Shown here piece by piece: positions 33,435-43,331 of a DNA stretch of 64,000 bases. Made by a program: the position numbers and the translations under genes. Source of the stretch: JAJYUU01 sp963822955 (GTDB taxonomy: Bacteria; Actinomycetota; Actinomycetes; Streptosporangiales; Streptosporangiaceae); the NCBI GenBank assembly GCA_963822955.1, contig CAWGJS010000008.1:868001-932000 (forward strand), read 5' to 3'. Each line of letters starts with the position of its first letter. The first letter of the stretch is position 1. The notes below the pieces were generated by a model that saw nothing but the letters and a program-made list of their open reading frames with translations, did no database searches and was not told the DNA's origin.

Positions 33435-35719
33435 CTGCCGCCCCGGCAGCCAGCCGAGCCACCCGGGCAGGTACCAGCTGCGCTCGCCGAGCAGCGTCAT
33501 CGCCGCGGGCAGCAGGATCCCGCGCACCACGGTCGCGTCGACCAGCACGGCGAAGGCCAGGCCGACCCCGAGTGTCTTGACATCGACGAACGACAGCGTG
33601 GCGAAGATCGAGAACACGGCCACCATGATGACGGCTGCGCTGGTCACGACTCCGGCGCTGGCGGCGATGCCGGAAGTTACAGCGTCCGGGGTGCTCATGC
33701 CGCGCGCGCGGCGCTCGCGGATCCGGCTCAGAATGAAGACGTGGTAGTCCATACTCAACCCGAACAGGAACACGAACATGAATAACGGCACCCACTGGGC
33801 GATCGCGCCGTAACTAGTGAAGCCGAGCAGTCCCTGCAGCCGGCCGTCTTGGAAGATCAGCGTGATCAGGCCGTAGGCGGCACCGGCCGACAGCAGGTTA
33901 AGCCCGATCGAGATCAGCGGCAGTAAGACCGAGCGGAATGAGAACAGCAGCACGAGGAACGCCAGCCCGGCCACCACGCCGAGCACGACCGGCGTGCGCG
34001 AGTGCAGCACCTCGCTCCAGTCATGGTTGACCGCCGTGTTCCCGGTGACGGCAAAGCTGACGCCGGCGACCTTGCCGAGCGTCTCCGGCAGGACCTGGCT
34101 GCGCAACGTGACCAGCGCATTGTCGGAAGCCGAGTCCGACCCGCTACCGGCCAGCGGCACATCGATGATCAGCGCGCGGTCCACCGCAACCGCGGTCGCG
34201 GTGACCGGGCGGCGTACCGGCCCGCTGGCTGAAGCTCGCTGCTCCAGCGCGGCGACGGCCCTCTGCACACTGGGGCTGGTCAGGTCCTGTCCGGTCACCA
34301 CCACTTCGGCGGGCGCCGGCCGCCCGGGAAACGCATGGGAGATCCTGTCCAGGGTCTGCACCACGGGCAGGCCGCTGGGCAGGTCGATGACCGGGTTGCC
34401 GACCCGCATCCCGAGTGCGGGCGCGGCGAGCGCGAGCATCGCGATGGCCGCAGTACCTCCCCAGGCCAGCGGATGGCGCACTACCCGGCGGATCAGCGCC
34501 GCCCACACCCGCGAGGGCCGCGCCGCCGTGCGGCGGTGCAGGAACGGGATCCGGCCGCGGTCCGCCCAGTCTCCGAGCAGCGCGAGCAGCGCTGGCAGCA
34601 CGGTCACTGAGCCGGCAACGGCCACGGCTACCACGATCATCGTGCCGGCTGCCATGCCGGTGAATAGGTCGATGCCGCTGAGCAGCAGCCCGGCCAGCGA
34701 GATGAGCACCGTTAGGCCGGAGATCACGATCGCCCGACCTGAGGTAGCCGCCGCAATCTGCAGCGCATCGGCCGCCGAGCGTCCGCCCGCCCGCTCCTCG
34801 CGTTCGCGGCGCAGGTAGAACAGCGAGTAGTCGACGCCAACCGCCATCCCGAGTATGAGCACGACCTCGGCGGTGCCGGAGCCGCCGGCAGCCACCTGCT
34901 GGCGATGGCGAGCAGCGAGATCGTGCCGGTGACCGCGCTGCCCGCCAGCAAGACCGGGATGCCCGCGGCGATCAGCGCCCCGAACACCACAAGCAGGAGG
35001 ATCAGGGTGATCGGCACCGATGTCAGTTCTGCGATGTGGAAGTCGGAGGCCAGCAGGGCGTTTGCCGCCGCGTCGGTGCTGGCACCGCCCGCCTCAGCGA
35101 CAAGCAGGTCGGGGTGGGCGGCCTGCACCCTGGCGACAGCCGCCTGGTCGGCGGCGACGGTGGCGTCCGCGTTGGCATGCGGCCCGGCTACCCTGAACGT
35201 CACAAGCGCGCTGCCGCCACGGGGGGAGACCAGGCCGGCGGCACTGCCACCCGCTCCGCTCGCAGCGCCGCCGGGGGGATCGCCTGCTGTCTTCGAGCTG
35301 ACTGCTACCGGACCGGGAGAGCTGATGTCCTCCGCCGCTCCTGGCAGGGCGCGCAGCGCGGCTGCTACCTGCCGTGCCGCCTGCTGCATCTGCGGGTCGG
35401 TGGCAAAGGTGAGCCCGCCGGCGGGCCCGCGCGGCTGGACGAGGACGCTTTCGGACGGCGGGGTGACCACATTCAGCTGGTGCAGGATCTGCTCGGCCCG
35501 CCCGGCCTGGCCTGGGTCATACTGTGGCAGGCTCTGCGTTCCCAGCAGCTGGCCCGCCAGGAATGCGGCGCCGACCAGGCCGCACCAGCCGAGCACCGCT
35601 GTCTTCCTGTGGCAGGCGCTCCAGCAGGCGGTGCGCTGGATTAACGGGGTACGCGCTGGCCGGCCCGATCGCGCGGCCGCCCGGAAGCGGGCGCCGATGC
35701 TCGTATCCAGGGACGCCAT
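33417..35719 (-). pseudogene. MMPL-family (RND-type) transporter with one frameshift
   Basis: Two frames give one MMPL exporter of about 765 residues. The first (from ATG 35719) has a membrane anchor KTAVLGWCGLVGAAFLAGQL, a large external domain, and SVPITLILLLVVFGALIAAG. Near 34900 one base is missing; the second frame continues with AEVVLILGMAVGVDYSLFYL (with the conserved GxxxDY in the fourth helix), a second external domain, and the paired motif FLFGLSMDYHVFILSRIRE, ending before 33417. Both GxxxDY proton-relay motifs are intact. MMPL proteins export lipids or hydrophobic compounds. Confidence 0.82.
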
Positions 35720-35735
35720 TTGACGGCGGCGGGTC

Positions 35736-36425
35736 TCAGGCGGGAGCAAAACGGAGCCTGAGCCCGAGCCTGCGCAGCACTGCCAGGAACCACCACGTCG
35801 ATGCGCCGGTCCCGGCGACGACCAGCGCGGCGGTGGCAATAGTCGAGAGCAACAGGAATAGACCCGTCGGCTCGGTCACCATCAGGACCGCCAGGGCGAC
35901 AGTGAGCAGCAGAAAGATGCCAGCCCACAGCCAGGTCGCGCACTGGAAGAACCGATGCAGGCCCGGGTGACGGGCAGCGGGCTGCCGCAGCGCGACCACT
36001 TCGGCGGCTAGCCGGGCGACAAGCGGATCCGGGCCGCCCGCGGTCCGGGCGAACAGGACGCACATGCACAGGTTCGCCAGCGGGAACTGCAGCAGGAACA
36101 GCCAGAGCTCGCCGGTGACAATCACCAGCCCGGTCTGCACGGTCAGCACCAACGCCGAGATCGTCAGGAGGCCCGGCACGGACCCGGTTGCGACCTTCCG
36201 GATGACCGCAGTCAGCCAGATCACTGCCAGCCCGGCCACCAGGCCCGCATTACGGCCATCGATCCGGGCGGCGACCAGGTAGGCAGCGACCGGCAAACCC
36301 ACAGACTCGGCCAGGCTCCAGCCCGCTACCCTGAACAGCTTCAGCGGCCTGGGCAGCTCCAAGTCCCCGGCCGTCTCGCAACACCCAGTCCCATCGTCAC
36401 GTGCCCTGACCGTGGCTGCAGCCAT
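35736..36425 (-). CDS. VC0807-like integral membrane protein
   Basis: A 229-residue membrane protein with about six hydrophobic segments. The VC0807 pattern is seen in PLKLFRVAGWSLAESVGLPV, ARIDGRNAGLVAGLAVIWLT and GSVPGLLTISALVLTVQTGL. The start at 36425 has a GAGG motif about 12 nt upstream. The reading frame stays open a further 118 codons upstream but without family likeness. It lies directly upstream of the MMPL gene in the same direction, so the two may be an operon. Confidence 0.72.
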   Translation of the reverse strand: MAAATVRARDDGTGCCETAGDLELPRPLKLFRVAGWSLAESVGLPVAAYLVAARIDGRNAGLVAGLAVIWLTAVIRKVATGSVPGLLTISALVLTVQTGLVIVTGELWLFLLQFPLANLCMCVLFARTAGGPDPLVARLAAEVVALRQPAARHPGLHRFFQCATWLWAGIFLLLTVALAVLMVTEPTGLFLLLSTIATAALVVAGTGASTWWFLAVLRRLGLRLRFAPA

Positions 36426-36781
36426 CGGTACCGCCTCGCAGAAGGAAGGAGAATGCAGCGATGCGATACCAGGACTGGCGTACGGTCCAGACCGACCGGG
36501 AACACGTTCAGGCTGCCCGAGCAGGTGTTCCACTGAGCATACGCCGATCCGGCAAGGCCGGCGGCGCAAGGGCCTGCGGCCAGTTATAGACGGTTGTGGC
36601 GTTGCAGGTGTGGTGACTTCGACGCAAGTCGGCCCGATATCGGCCCAGCGCAAGCGGAGAGCATCGATGCGTCGGCCAGATGGTGCACTCCGCGTCCTGA
36701 ACCTAGGCGGGCGCCTGTCGCGGCGAAAAGAAGAGCCCGTGCGCCGCCAAGGATGGTGCGCCGCCCGGATCGTCACCACGC
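36426..36781. other. No supported gene
   Basis: Only long antisense-type frames without domains or ribosome sites. Confidence 0.4.
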
Positions 36782-37126
36782 TCAGGTCGATCGGTCATGC
36801 GTGCCGTTGCCACCCGCGGAGGGTGCACTGCTTGCGCGCAAGCAGGACTGCCTGCACTTCGCGATCATGAGCGGCCGGCGATAGTGATTCCTGGGCGGGC
36901 AAAACCGTCCCGTTGTCCCATGGCAGGGATCACTAAAGCTGTTGCGCGCTCCGCCTTGGGCTTTGCACAAAGGCCTGGACAGGGTATTGTAAAAGCAAAG
37001 CTCCGGACCCAGGCAAGTGTGCCCGCGTAATTCAGCGATCGCATCAGCAAGGGCCCGGTTTTCCTTTTCTTCCACACGGACCAGTTGCCAGTTACGCGCT
37101 ACAGCACGGGCGGGCTCGTCTGTCAT
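36782..37126 (-). CDS. Hypothetical protein, doubtful
   Basis: A 114-residue frame starting TDEPARAVARNWQLVRVEEK and then ENRALADAIAELRG, which has natural-looking amphipathic helix composition for about 35 residues. The rest is Cys- and Pro-rich and unlikely. Perhaps only the N-terminal part is a real remnant. Confidence 0.25.
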   Translation of the reverse strand: MTDEPARAVARNWQLVRVEEKENRALADAIAELRGHTCLGPELCFYNTLSRPLCKAQGGARNSFSDPCHGTTGRFCPPRNHYRRPLMIAKCRQSCLRASSAPSAGGNGTHDRST

Positions 37127-37187
37127 CGCGCTCTATTCAGCGTGACCCCTTTACCGCGGACCTCTATCTAACGGAATAACTGAGGAG

Positions 37188-37486
37188 TCGGTGTGGGCGT
37201 CATTGCACCGCCAGCACTCAAGATTACGTGCTGCCGTGGCAATCCCCGGCGGAAGACGACCTGGCCTTGTCCTGACCCGCGTGACCGGCGGAGCCGGGAC
37301 GCTGCCCGGCCGCCGCGCTGCCCCCGGACTGTCCCAGTCTCATCATGCGCTGAACGGCCTCGTCCATCTCAGCAACCGGCCCCAGGCCCCGGCGGGAGCG
37401 GCTGTCCTGCCGCCTGCCTGTCACCTGATCACCGCGCAGTCGGGTACGTGACGGCGATCCGGCCGGGACTGGTTCGCGCACCGCTG
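37188..37486 (+). pseudogene. Decayed second copy of the GlsB/YeaQ gene
   Basis: The nucleotide sequence aligns along its length with the intact GlsB gene at 30657-30947: the GGAGTCAGT-like leader (GGAGTCGGT), ATCCCCGG, the CATCCTGACC/TGTCCTGACC stretch, CTCACC...GCC, the CCTGTCACCTGATC counterpart of CCTATCACCTCGTC, and the terminal TTCGCGCACCGCTG. There are many substitutions and several frameshifts, so no frame survives. This is genuine old decay, not a sequencing artefact. Confidence 0.65.
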
Positions 37487-37619
37487 CAGAATCGCGCGGC
37501 AACCGCCTCCGGGGCACAGCACCCGGCCCGGCTGACACGCCCGGCATCGGAGTGCCACGTTCGAACGGCGTCTCCGGTCTGGCCAGGCTGACGGCCCGCA
37601 TTTCCCCAGAAGAAAGCAG

Positions 37620-38318
37620 ATGATTCTCATGTCAACCGTGACCATCGCGGTCATCGTGGCGGCCGTCATCGCGGTTGCCGTCCTGGCGATCGGCGTGACG
37701 GCGGCACGGCGCCGCCGCCGGCTGCGGCAGCGCTTCGGCCCGGAATACGACCGGCTGGTAGGCGAGCACGACAGCAAGCGCAAGGCAGAGTCCGAGCTGG
37801 CCGGACGCGAACGGCGAGTGCACGGCCTTGACATACACCCGCTCACCGAGTCAGCGCGCGCCGGCTACGCGCTGCAGTGGGCAGGCATTCAGGAGCACTT
37901 CGTCGACACCCCGGAGGACGCCGTCGCGTCCTCGCAACTGCTCGTGGTAGCGGTGATGACCGAGCTGGGATACCCGGCCGGGGATCCTGATCAGGTGCTT
38001 GCCGACCTGTCGGTCGAGCACGCAGCGACCCTTGGCCATTTCCGGGCGGCGGAGCAGACCAGCCGGAACGCGGCTGCTGGCACTGCATCGACCGAGGATC
38101 TGCGCCTGGCCATGATCGACTACCGGGCCCTGTTCCGTGACCTCGTCGGAGAGCCTGCCGCAGGGAACGGACCATCTGCCACTGAGCCGGCGCCACTCGC
38201 GGAAGCGGGCGACGTGCGCGTTGCCGACACCCAGCCCGAAATGGCTGCTGTCGATCCGGTAGCTGACGGCCCCGGTCAGCAGCTCAACCGAACCAACGAA
38301 GAGGAGCTAGCGAAATGA
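37620..38318 (+). CDS. Membrane-anchored protein with conserved FVDxP domain
   Basis: A 232-residue protein: one N-terminal membrane segment (TVTIAVIVAAVIAVAVLAIG), an Arg-rich stop-transfer, then a cytoplasmic domain with LRQRFGPEYDRLVGEHDSKR, RRVHGLDIHPLTESARAGYA and LQWAGIQEHFVDTPEDAVAS. This is a widespread actinobacterial family of unknown function. The C-terminal 60 residues are acidic and low-complexity. It overlaps the next gene by four bp (ATGA), and both carry a related W..(V/I)Q..FVD.P motif, so they probably act together. Confidence 0.78.
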   Translation: MILMSTVTIAVIVAAVIAVAVLAIGVTAARRRRRLRQRFGPEYDRLVGEHDSKRKAESELAGRERRVHGLDIHPLTESARAGYALQWAGIQEHFVDTPEDAVASSQLLVVAVMTELGYPAGDPDQVLADLSVEHAATLGHFRAAEQTSRNAAAGTASTEDLRLAMIDYRALFRDLVGEPAAGNGPSATEPAPLAEAGDVRVADTQPEMAAVDPVADGPGQQLNRTNEEELAK

Positions 38319-39067
38319 CGACTTCACAGACCTACCATGCAGACGGCGGTCAGATGGCGCCAGACCATGACCAGGCGGTTCCGGAAGACAACCTGATCGA
38401 GCCTGAAGCTAGCCTGGCCGCCCCTGAGCCTGACCTGGCCGAGCCAGACGCTGACCTGGCCATGCCTGAGCCTGATCTGGCCACAGCTGAGCCTCACCTG
38501 GCCGAGCCGGAGGCTGACCCGATGGCGCCGGACTCCGACCTGGCCGACCTAGCCGAGCCAGACGCTGATCCGGTGGCGCCGGACGCCGACCAGGCAGCGC
38601 ACGAGGATCTCACATCGCGTCCGGCCGGCGCGGTAGCGCTCGCGGAAAACGAACTAGCAACCTCCATGTTGTCTGGCTATCCGGGCTTCATCCCTGACGG
38701 CGACGACCGCGCAGCGGAACCGGAGATGGTCGACAGCAGCCCCGGCAGCCCGGCGCTGGTCTCTGCGGCCTTCACCGTGCCCGAGTCCGTTACTGACTCA
38801 CACCCCGCCGGTAACACCGCACGCGCAGCCGGGCCCTGGAACGAGGTCCAGGCGATGTTCGTCGACAACCCGCACGCCTCCATCGAGAGGGCCGCTGGTC
38901 TGGTGGATGACCGGATCGAGAAACTCATCCAGTCCGTCAGGGAACGGCAGCATTCCATGCAGTCAGCGTGGCAGGCCGATGATGCAGGAACCGAGGAACT
39001 GCGCGTCGCCCTGCAGCACTATCGCAGCTTCTGGACCAGTCTCGAAGATCTCCCTGCACCAGCCTGA
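38315..39067 (+). CDS. Acidic repeat protein paired with the preceding gene
   Basis: A 250-residue soluble, very acidic protein. Residues about 12-90 are degenerate repeats of the type (A/E)PxxDLA (PEASLAAPEPDLAEPDADL and so on). The C-terminal domain (from about 170) has PWNEVQAMFVDNPHASIERA, LVDDRIEKLIQSVRERQHSM and ELRVALQHYRSFW, predicted helical. That domain resembles the FVDTPEDA/DYRALFRDL part of the upstream protein, suggesting a duplicated module. Start overlaps the upstream stop. Function unknown; a stress- or membrane-associated complex is a guess. Confidence 0.75.
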   Translation: MTTSQTYHADGGQMAPDHDQAVPEDNLIEPEASLAAPEPDLAEPDADLAMPEPDLATAEPHLAEPEADPMAPDSDLADLAEPDADPVAPDADQAAHEDLTSRPAGAVALAENELATSMLSGYPGFIPDGDDRAAEPEMVDSSPGSPALVSAAFTVPESVTDSHPAGNTARAAGPWNEVQAMFVDNPHASIERAAGLVDDRIEKLIQSVRERQHSMQSAWQADDAGTEELRVALQHYRSFWTSLEDLPAPA

Positions 39068-39182
39068 GCCCGACCTCGTCGGGTTGGCCGTCATGTTCCT
39101 GCGATGACATAGACCCGTCGTGGTGCATCCATCGCCTGCATAAAACCGTGGCAGACCGAATCCCCCTGGAGGGGAAAGCACC

Positions 39183-39356
39183 GTGAGCATTCTCAAGAGG
39201 ATCAGGCATAAAGCCCAGACGGCGAGGGGAGCGGTCAGACAAGGCACCGGCCGCGTGACCGGAAACCGCCGGCTCAGGAGCAAAGGACGCGCCGAAAAGG
39301 CCGGAGGAAACGCCAAGCAGGCCGCGGACAAAATCAAGGACGCCTTCAGACGCTGA
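39183..39356 (+). CDS. CsbD-like small stress protein
   Basis: A 57-residue basic protein. The second half has the CsbD pattern: TGNRRLRSKGRAEKAGGNAK followed by QAADKIKDAF. The GTG start at 39183 follows a strong GGAGGGG. CsbD proteins are induced by general stress in many bacteria; their activity is unknown. The N-terminal 20 residues (ILKRIRHKAQTARGAVRQGT) are extra compared with standard CsbD. Confidence 0.72.
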   Translation: MSILKRIRHKAQTARGAVRQGTGRVTGNRRLRSKGRAEKAGGNAKQAADKIKDAFRR

Positions 39357-39509
39357 CCTGGCCCGCAAAGCCGGCGACGGGTCGCTTGCGGCTTTCACTA
39401 CACCAGTAGTCACCGCTGTGATCTTGGCGAGCACGGCGCCATCTGGCAGCAGGCCCAAGCGTTAGCCGCCAGCCCACGGCCACTAGCCCTAACGCCATCG
39501 GAGGACGCA

Positions 39510-39698
39510 ATGCGCATCGGAGCCATCGTTCTGGTCATCTGGCTCATCATCGGCGCGGTCGCCGCCGGCCAGCGCCACTACTACGACAGTTCGGGCACAG
39601 GCTGCGCCAAGGCGAGCACGATCGCCGTGACCATAGCCGCGGGCCCGCTCAACTTTGTCGGCGTGAACCCGAAAGTCTCGTGCAAGGCCTCCGCCTGA
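39510..39698 (+). CDS. 62-residue membrane peptide
   Basis: One membrane segment (RIGAIVLVIWLIIGAVAAGQ), the motif RHYY, and a short exported part with two Cys (GCAKAS, VSCKAS). GGAGG sits about five nt before the ATG. Such GxRHYY peptides recur in actinobacteria; unknown function. Confidence 0.72.
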   Translation: MRIGAIVLVIWLIIGAVAAGQRHYYDSSGTGCAKASTIAVTIAAGPLNFVGVNPKVSCKASA

Positions 39699-39788
39699 GC
39701 AAATGGCACCTCTTCGCTGGCACCAACCGGGACCCGGCAGCGAGCGGTGAGCACCACGGGCCAAGTGCGGCGTCACGCTACGGGATGC

Positions 39789-40458
39789 TCACGCTCGTGT
39801 CGGGCTGTGACGAGCGGGCTGGGTTCTAGCCGGGCTCCCTGCGAGCATGTCCGCGGTGCCGCTGATGACATCGGCGGCCAGCTGGGTAAGCGGGTAGTTG
39901 TGGTTGCGCGAGTAGGCCCGCCGCACGATGAATGCCTGATCGGGGGGTAACCCGCATCCGCTCGGCGAGGATCCCATTGGCCTGCTCGATGATCACCCGG
40001 CTGTTCAGGGCCACCTGCAGCTGCCCGGCCACGATCCCGTGCTCGCGACTCGCGCGTTCCTGCAGGATCCCGATGGTAGCTATATCGACCAGGGCGCGGG
40101 CTGCCCGCGCGCCGGCCGCCACCGCCTCGGGCGCGAACCCGGGCCACCGCGCCGCCGCCGAGTCCAGGTCCGCGATCAGCACCGGCGACCCCAGCCCGAA
40201 CTCACCGGCACCCGGACCTTCCCCGGTCGTGAACTGCAGTTCCTCCAGCCGGGCGCTCAGCTCGTCCGAGGCGAACAACGGCTCACCCAGGTCCGGCCCG
40301 CTCATTGCTGTCACGCTGGCGCCATCGACCCCGAGCCTCAGCACGGCCGCGTTGCACACCGCTGCCATCGACACCGGCCCGTCTCCCTTATGAGCGGCTG
40401 CGATCCACGCCCAGACCTTGACCGCCCGATCGCTTACCACCCCCCATCCTGGACCCAT
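39789..40458 (-). pseudogene. GAF-ANTAR antiterminator regulator with a homopolymer frameshift
   Basis: The frame from 40458 encodes a GAF-type sensor (VSMAAVCNAAVLRLGVDGAS to AARWPGFAPEAVAAG) and the first ANTAR helix (LNSRVIIEQANGILAERMRV). In a run of six G (39942-39947) the frame breaks; with five, the ANTAR domain continues DQAFIVRRAYSRNHNYPLTQ and LAADVISGTADML to the stop at 39789. ANTAR proteins bind RNA hairpins to prevent termination. The break is in a homopolymer and may be an error. Confidence 0.82.
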
Positions 40459-40674
40459 CGGGCAGCACCGCGAAAATCACCACCCGGGCACCTTCCGGCG
40501 CGCCGTGCTCTGCCTTGCCGGTAACTCGCCCTGGCAAGCATGTTCGCGGCGCTACGCCCGCTCGCGCATATCCCAGCCTGGCCTGCAGCGGTACGCGCCG
40601 CCCCGGCCGTGGATCTTCGAGGTGGGGTGTTTCGCTTGCACGCGGCCCGGGCGCGGTGATGCTGGCCTGGGCAC

Positions 40675-41658
40675 CTACTGGTCTGACGCGATTGTTACGA
40701 CGATTTTGCCGCGCGCGTGCCCCCGCTCCACGTGGCGCAGACCATCGGCCGTGTCGGCCAGGGGGTAAGTCCGGTCAACGACCGGCATGAGCTTCCGGTC
40801 CTCGATGAGCCCGGTCACGGCGAGCAGCTCCTGCCGGTTCTGCCGGGGCGGGAGCGGGCGCAGCCGCTGCGAGACGAACCCGTTGGCCACCACTGCCCGC
40901 AAGATGCCAGCGACGGGCCCGAACACGTGGCCGGGCGAACCGCCGCCGTTGAGCACGAGGGTCCCCTTCGGGGCCAGCGCCGCCCGCAGCCGGGTGAGCG
41001 GGAGGCTGCTCACGTTGTCGAGGATCACGTCGTACAGCGTCCGCCCGTCGGTGAAGTCCTGCGTGGTGTAGTCGATGACGTGCACGGCGCCGATGGAGCG
41101 CACCAGCTCGACGTTGCGGGTGCTGCACACCCCGGTGACCTCGGCGCCGAGCGCCGCCGCGATCTGGACGGCGTAGGTGCCCACCCCGCCGCCGGCCCCG
41201 TTGACCAGCACCCGCTGCCCGGCCCTCACCCCGCCCACGTCGCGGATCCCGCGCAGTGCCGTTGTCGCGGCGATGGGGACCGCGGCCGCCTGCTCGAAGG
41301 TCAGGCCCGTTGGCTTCGGCACCACCATGTCCGCCGCGGCGCACGCGTACTCCGCGAACGCGCCCCGGCAGAAGCCGAGCACCTCGTCACCGTTCGCCAG
41401 CCCGCGCACGTTCACGCCGACCGCCTCCACCACCCCCGCCGCATCGATCCCGGCCACCCGGGCCTTTGGCTTGGTCAGTCCCACCCCCATGAGCCGGGAC
41501 ACGAGCGGGTCTCCCCGCAGGATGTGCCAGTCGGCCGGGTTGAGCGAGGCAGCGTGCACCCGAACCAGCACGTCACCGGCCCTGACCTCCGGCAAGCCGG
41601 TGTCCGCCAGCCGCAGGACGTCCGGCGGGCCGAACCTGTCCTGGACGATAGCCTTCAT
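40675..41658 (-). CDS. NAD(P)-dependent MDR oxidoreductase (quinone-reductase-like)
   Basis: A 327-residue medium-chain reductase without the structural-zinc cysteines. It has KAIVQDRFGPPDVLRLADTG, the catalytic-domain SLNPADWHILRGDP, the dinucleotide fold VLVNGAGGGVGTYAVQIAAA and the C-terminal KLMPVVDRTYPLADTADGLR. This is the quinone-oxidoreductase/NADPH:alkenal group. The ATG at 41658 starts the fold; an ATG 13 codons upstream is in frame but not family-like. It is a single gene. Confidence 0.9.
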   Translation of the reverse strand: MKAIVQDRFGPPDVLRLADTGLPEVRAGDVLVRVHAASLNPADWHILRGDPLVSRLMGVGLTKPKARVAGIDAAGVVEAVGVNVRGLANGDEVLGFCRGAFAEYACAAADMVVPKPTGLTFEQAAAVPIAATTALRGIRDVGGVRAGQRVLVNGAGGGVGTYAVQIAAALGAEVTGVCSTRNVELVRSIGAVHVIDYTTQDFTDGRTLYDVILDNVSSLPLTRLRAALAPKGTLVLNGGGSPGHVFGPVAGILRAVVANGFVSQRLRPLPPRQNRQELLAVTGLIEDRKLMPVVDRTYPLADTADGLRHVERGHARGKIVVTIASDQ

Positions 41659-41994
41659 AGAGTCCCGCCTCTTGCCATCTCGCCGCGGCCCGGTCACCGA
41701 TACTCGACAGCCGTCCCGCGGGCCCTGCCCTCGTACTACCTAGCGAACGCACTCGCCCCCTGAACCCACCATGCCGGTCAACAGCACGCTCGACAAGACG
41801 CGACCCTAGGGCCTGACGACAGGATCCCACCAGAGCATCTATCGCGCACCCTTCGGTAACACGCGGCCATAGATGCCGGCACTCCCTCGCGAGCTGAGCA
41901 CCGAGAGTGGCGGAGCCGCCCTTGGGGGAGAACGCACCGTTCCGGAATGTTGCATGAATCTCGACGCGACCGCCTTGAGCGCAGAGTGAGAAGT
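41659..41994. other. No supported gene
   Basis: Between the reductase start and the permease remnant; presumably holds the reductase promoter. No domain seen. Confidence 0.4.
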
Positions 41995-42272
41995 TCTGTG
42001 CGCGTCCGCCGCCGTGCGGGACGCTGCTGCCGCCACGGGGCCGTCCTCGGCCTGCTGTACGTCGTCCCGATCGTCGCTGCCGTGCTCGGCAACTCACACC
42101 TGGCACGGCACCTCCGCCAGATCGCGCCGATACCGCCGGGCTCGCCGTCCAGTCCACCACCAGCCTGCGCACCCTGCCCATCATCCCGTGGGCAGGCCTC
42201 GGCGGCCTCGCCGCGCGGGCCGCCGCAGCGCTGCTCGCCGGCGGACTGCTGCTCCGGCTCCGCGACGCATGA
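41995..42272 (+). pseudogene. 3' remnant of an ABC-2-type transporter permease
   Basis: Two frames read as the C-terminal membrane part of an ABC permease: GAVLGLLYVVPIVAAVLGNS and LARHLRQIAP, then, after a shift near 42135, AGLAVQSTTSLRTLPIIPWA and LLAGGLLLRLRDA to a stop at 42270-42272. This ending is characteristic of actinobacterial ABC-2 permeases. The rest of the gene is absent, so it is a truncated fragment. Confidence 0.68.
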
Positions 42273-42661
42273 AACATCCTTCCGGCCGACTCTGTCCGTG
42301 CCGTTTTTCGTTCTGGGACGGCGTCCGTTTCGTTCGCTTATCAAGGGTGCCGCATGGCTTGGCGGCAGGCGGTCATACCCGGGCCTGGGAGGGGCGGGGC
42401 GCGTGGTTCCCGGCGAGAGGATCGAGCCCGCCGGTCCCGGATCGCCCGGGTTCCGCTCCGCTGGCTACCGCCTGCCCCGTCTGCGCCAGTTCTCACCCGA
42501 AGCCGGCGTCTGGTCAGCGCCGTTTTGTGAAGCGTACGCTACCGATACCTGCCTGCCCATACGCTGACGTGGCGAGCATCGCAGAGTGAGGCGGCCGCCC
42601 GATGGGGCGGGGCGGCTTAGGGTTGGCATGGTTCGTCCTTGGAAGCCAAAGAGGTGGAGTC
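42273..42661. other. No supported gene
   Basis: Non-coding or decayed stretch after the permease remnant. Confidence 0.4.
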
Positions 42662-42817
42662 GTGAAGACTAGGATCGCCCGGTGGGTTGGCCGCTGGCGT
42701 GAGCGCCGCGTCGTTCGTGATCAGACACGGCAAACCTCGGCGGCGCGTCACGCAAAACGTGCCGCAGAGGCGGGGCGATCGCACCCAATGGGTCAGGGCG
42801 GGTCGGGGGGCGGCTGA
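42662..42817 (+). CDS. Short basic hypothetical protein
   Basis: A GTG-started 51-residue Arg-rich frame with a GGTGGAG motif upstream (KTRIARWVGRWRERRVVRDQ). No family. The low-complexity basic composition makes it doubtful. Confidence 0.3.
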   Translation: MKTRIARWVGRWRERRVVRDQTRQTSAARHAKRAAEAGRSHPMGQGGSGGG

Positions 42818-42924
42818 GCTGGGCTCTCCGACGGCCGCTGTTGACCGAGAGTGATTGTCACTTGGCGGTAGGCCAAGCGGAACGATGGCCCTAGATGTGC
42901 CTTGTATGACCTGCGAGCCTGCTA

Positions 42925-43260
42925 GGGTCCCGCCATCACTGCTCTTCGTCTTCCTTTCAGAGACCGGCGGTCAGCGGCGCTCCCCCGGCCTGCGCCGGGA
43001 GGAAGTTGCGTCCCTGGCGTCCATATCGCCGGTTACACCAAGCGCCTCGAGCAGGGCCGAGCGCGCCCGTCGGCCGCAGTGATCGACTCGCTGGCCCGCG
43101 CGCTGCGCCTTAGCCGGGCAGAATGCGAGTAATTCTGTGTTCTGGCCAACCAGGCCGCTACCTGAACCGGGCAAGTCCCGCGCCACATCGGGCCAGGTGC
43201 CCAGCGGCTGCTCGACCGGCGCGGGCTGGAATGCCCACATCGCTTCATGGCTTCGCGAAG
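42925..43260 (+). pseudogene. XRE/MmyB-type helix-turn-helix regulator remnant
   Basis: Broken pieces of an actinobacterial XRE regulator: QRRSPGLRREEVASLASIS in one frame, YTKRLEQGRARPSAAVIDSL and ARALRLSRAECE in another, then an in-frame stop followed by LANQAAT and VPRHIGPGAQRLLDRRG-like sequence. The order matches the usual HTH plus MmyB-like ligand domain, but at least two frameshifts and internal stops are present and the C terminus is missing. Confidence 0.68.
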
Positions 43261-43331
43261 ACTGGCCCGGTTGCGGCAGCCGTCGAGTTCGGGCTGGCCT
43301 GATGCGGCCAGGGGGCCGAGCACAGCTGGAC

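Noticed and set aside
40717..41763. A 348-codon plus-strand frame opposite the MDR oxidoreductase
   Set aside because: Low-complexity His/Arg/Pro composition and no ribosome site; the minus strand encodes a complete oxidoreductase.
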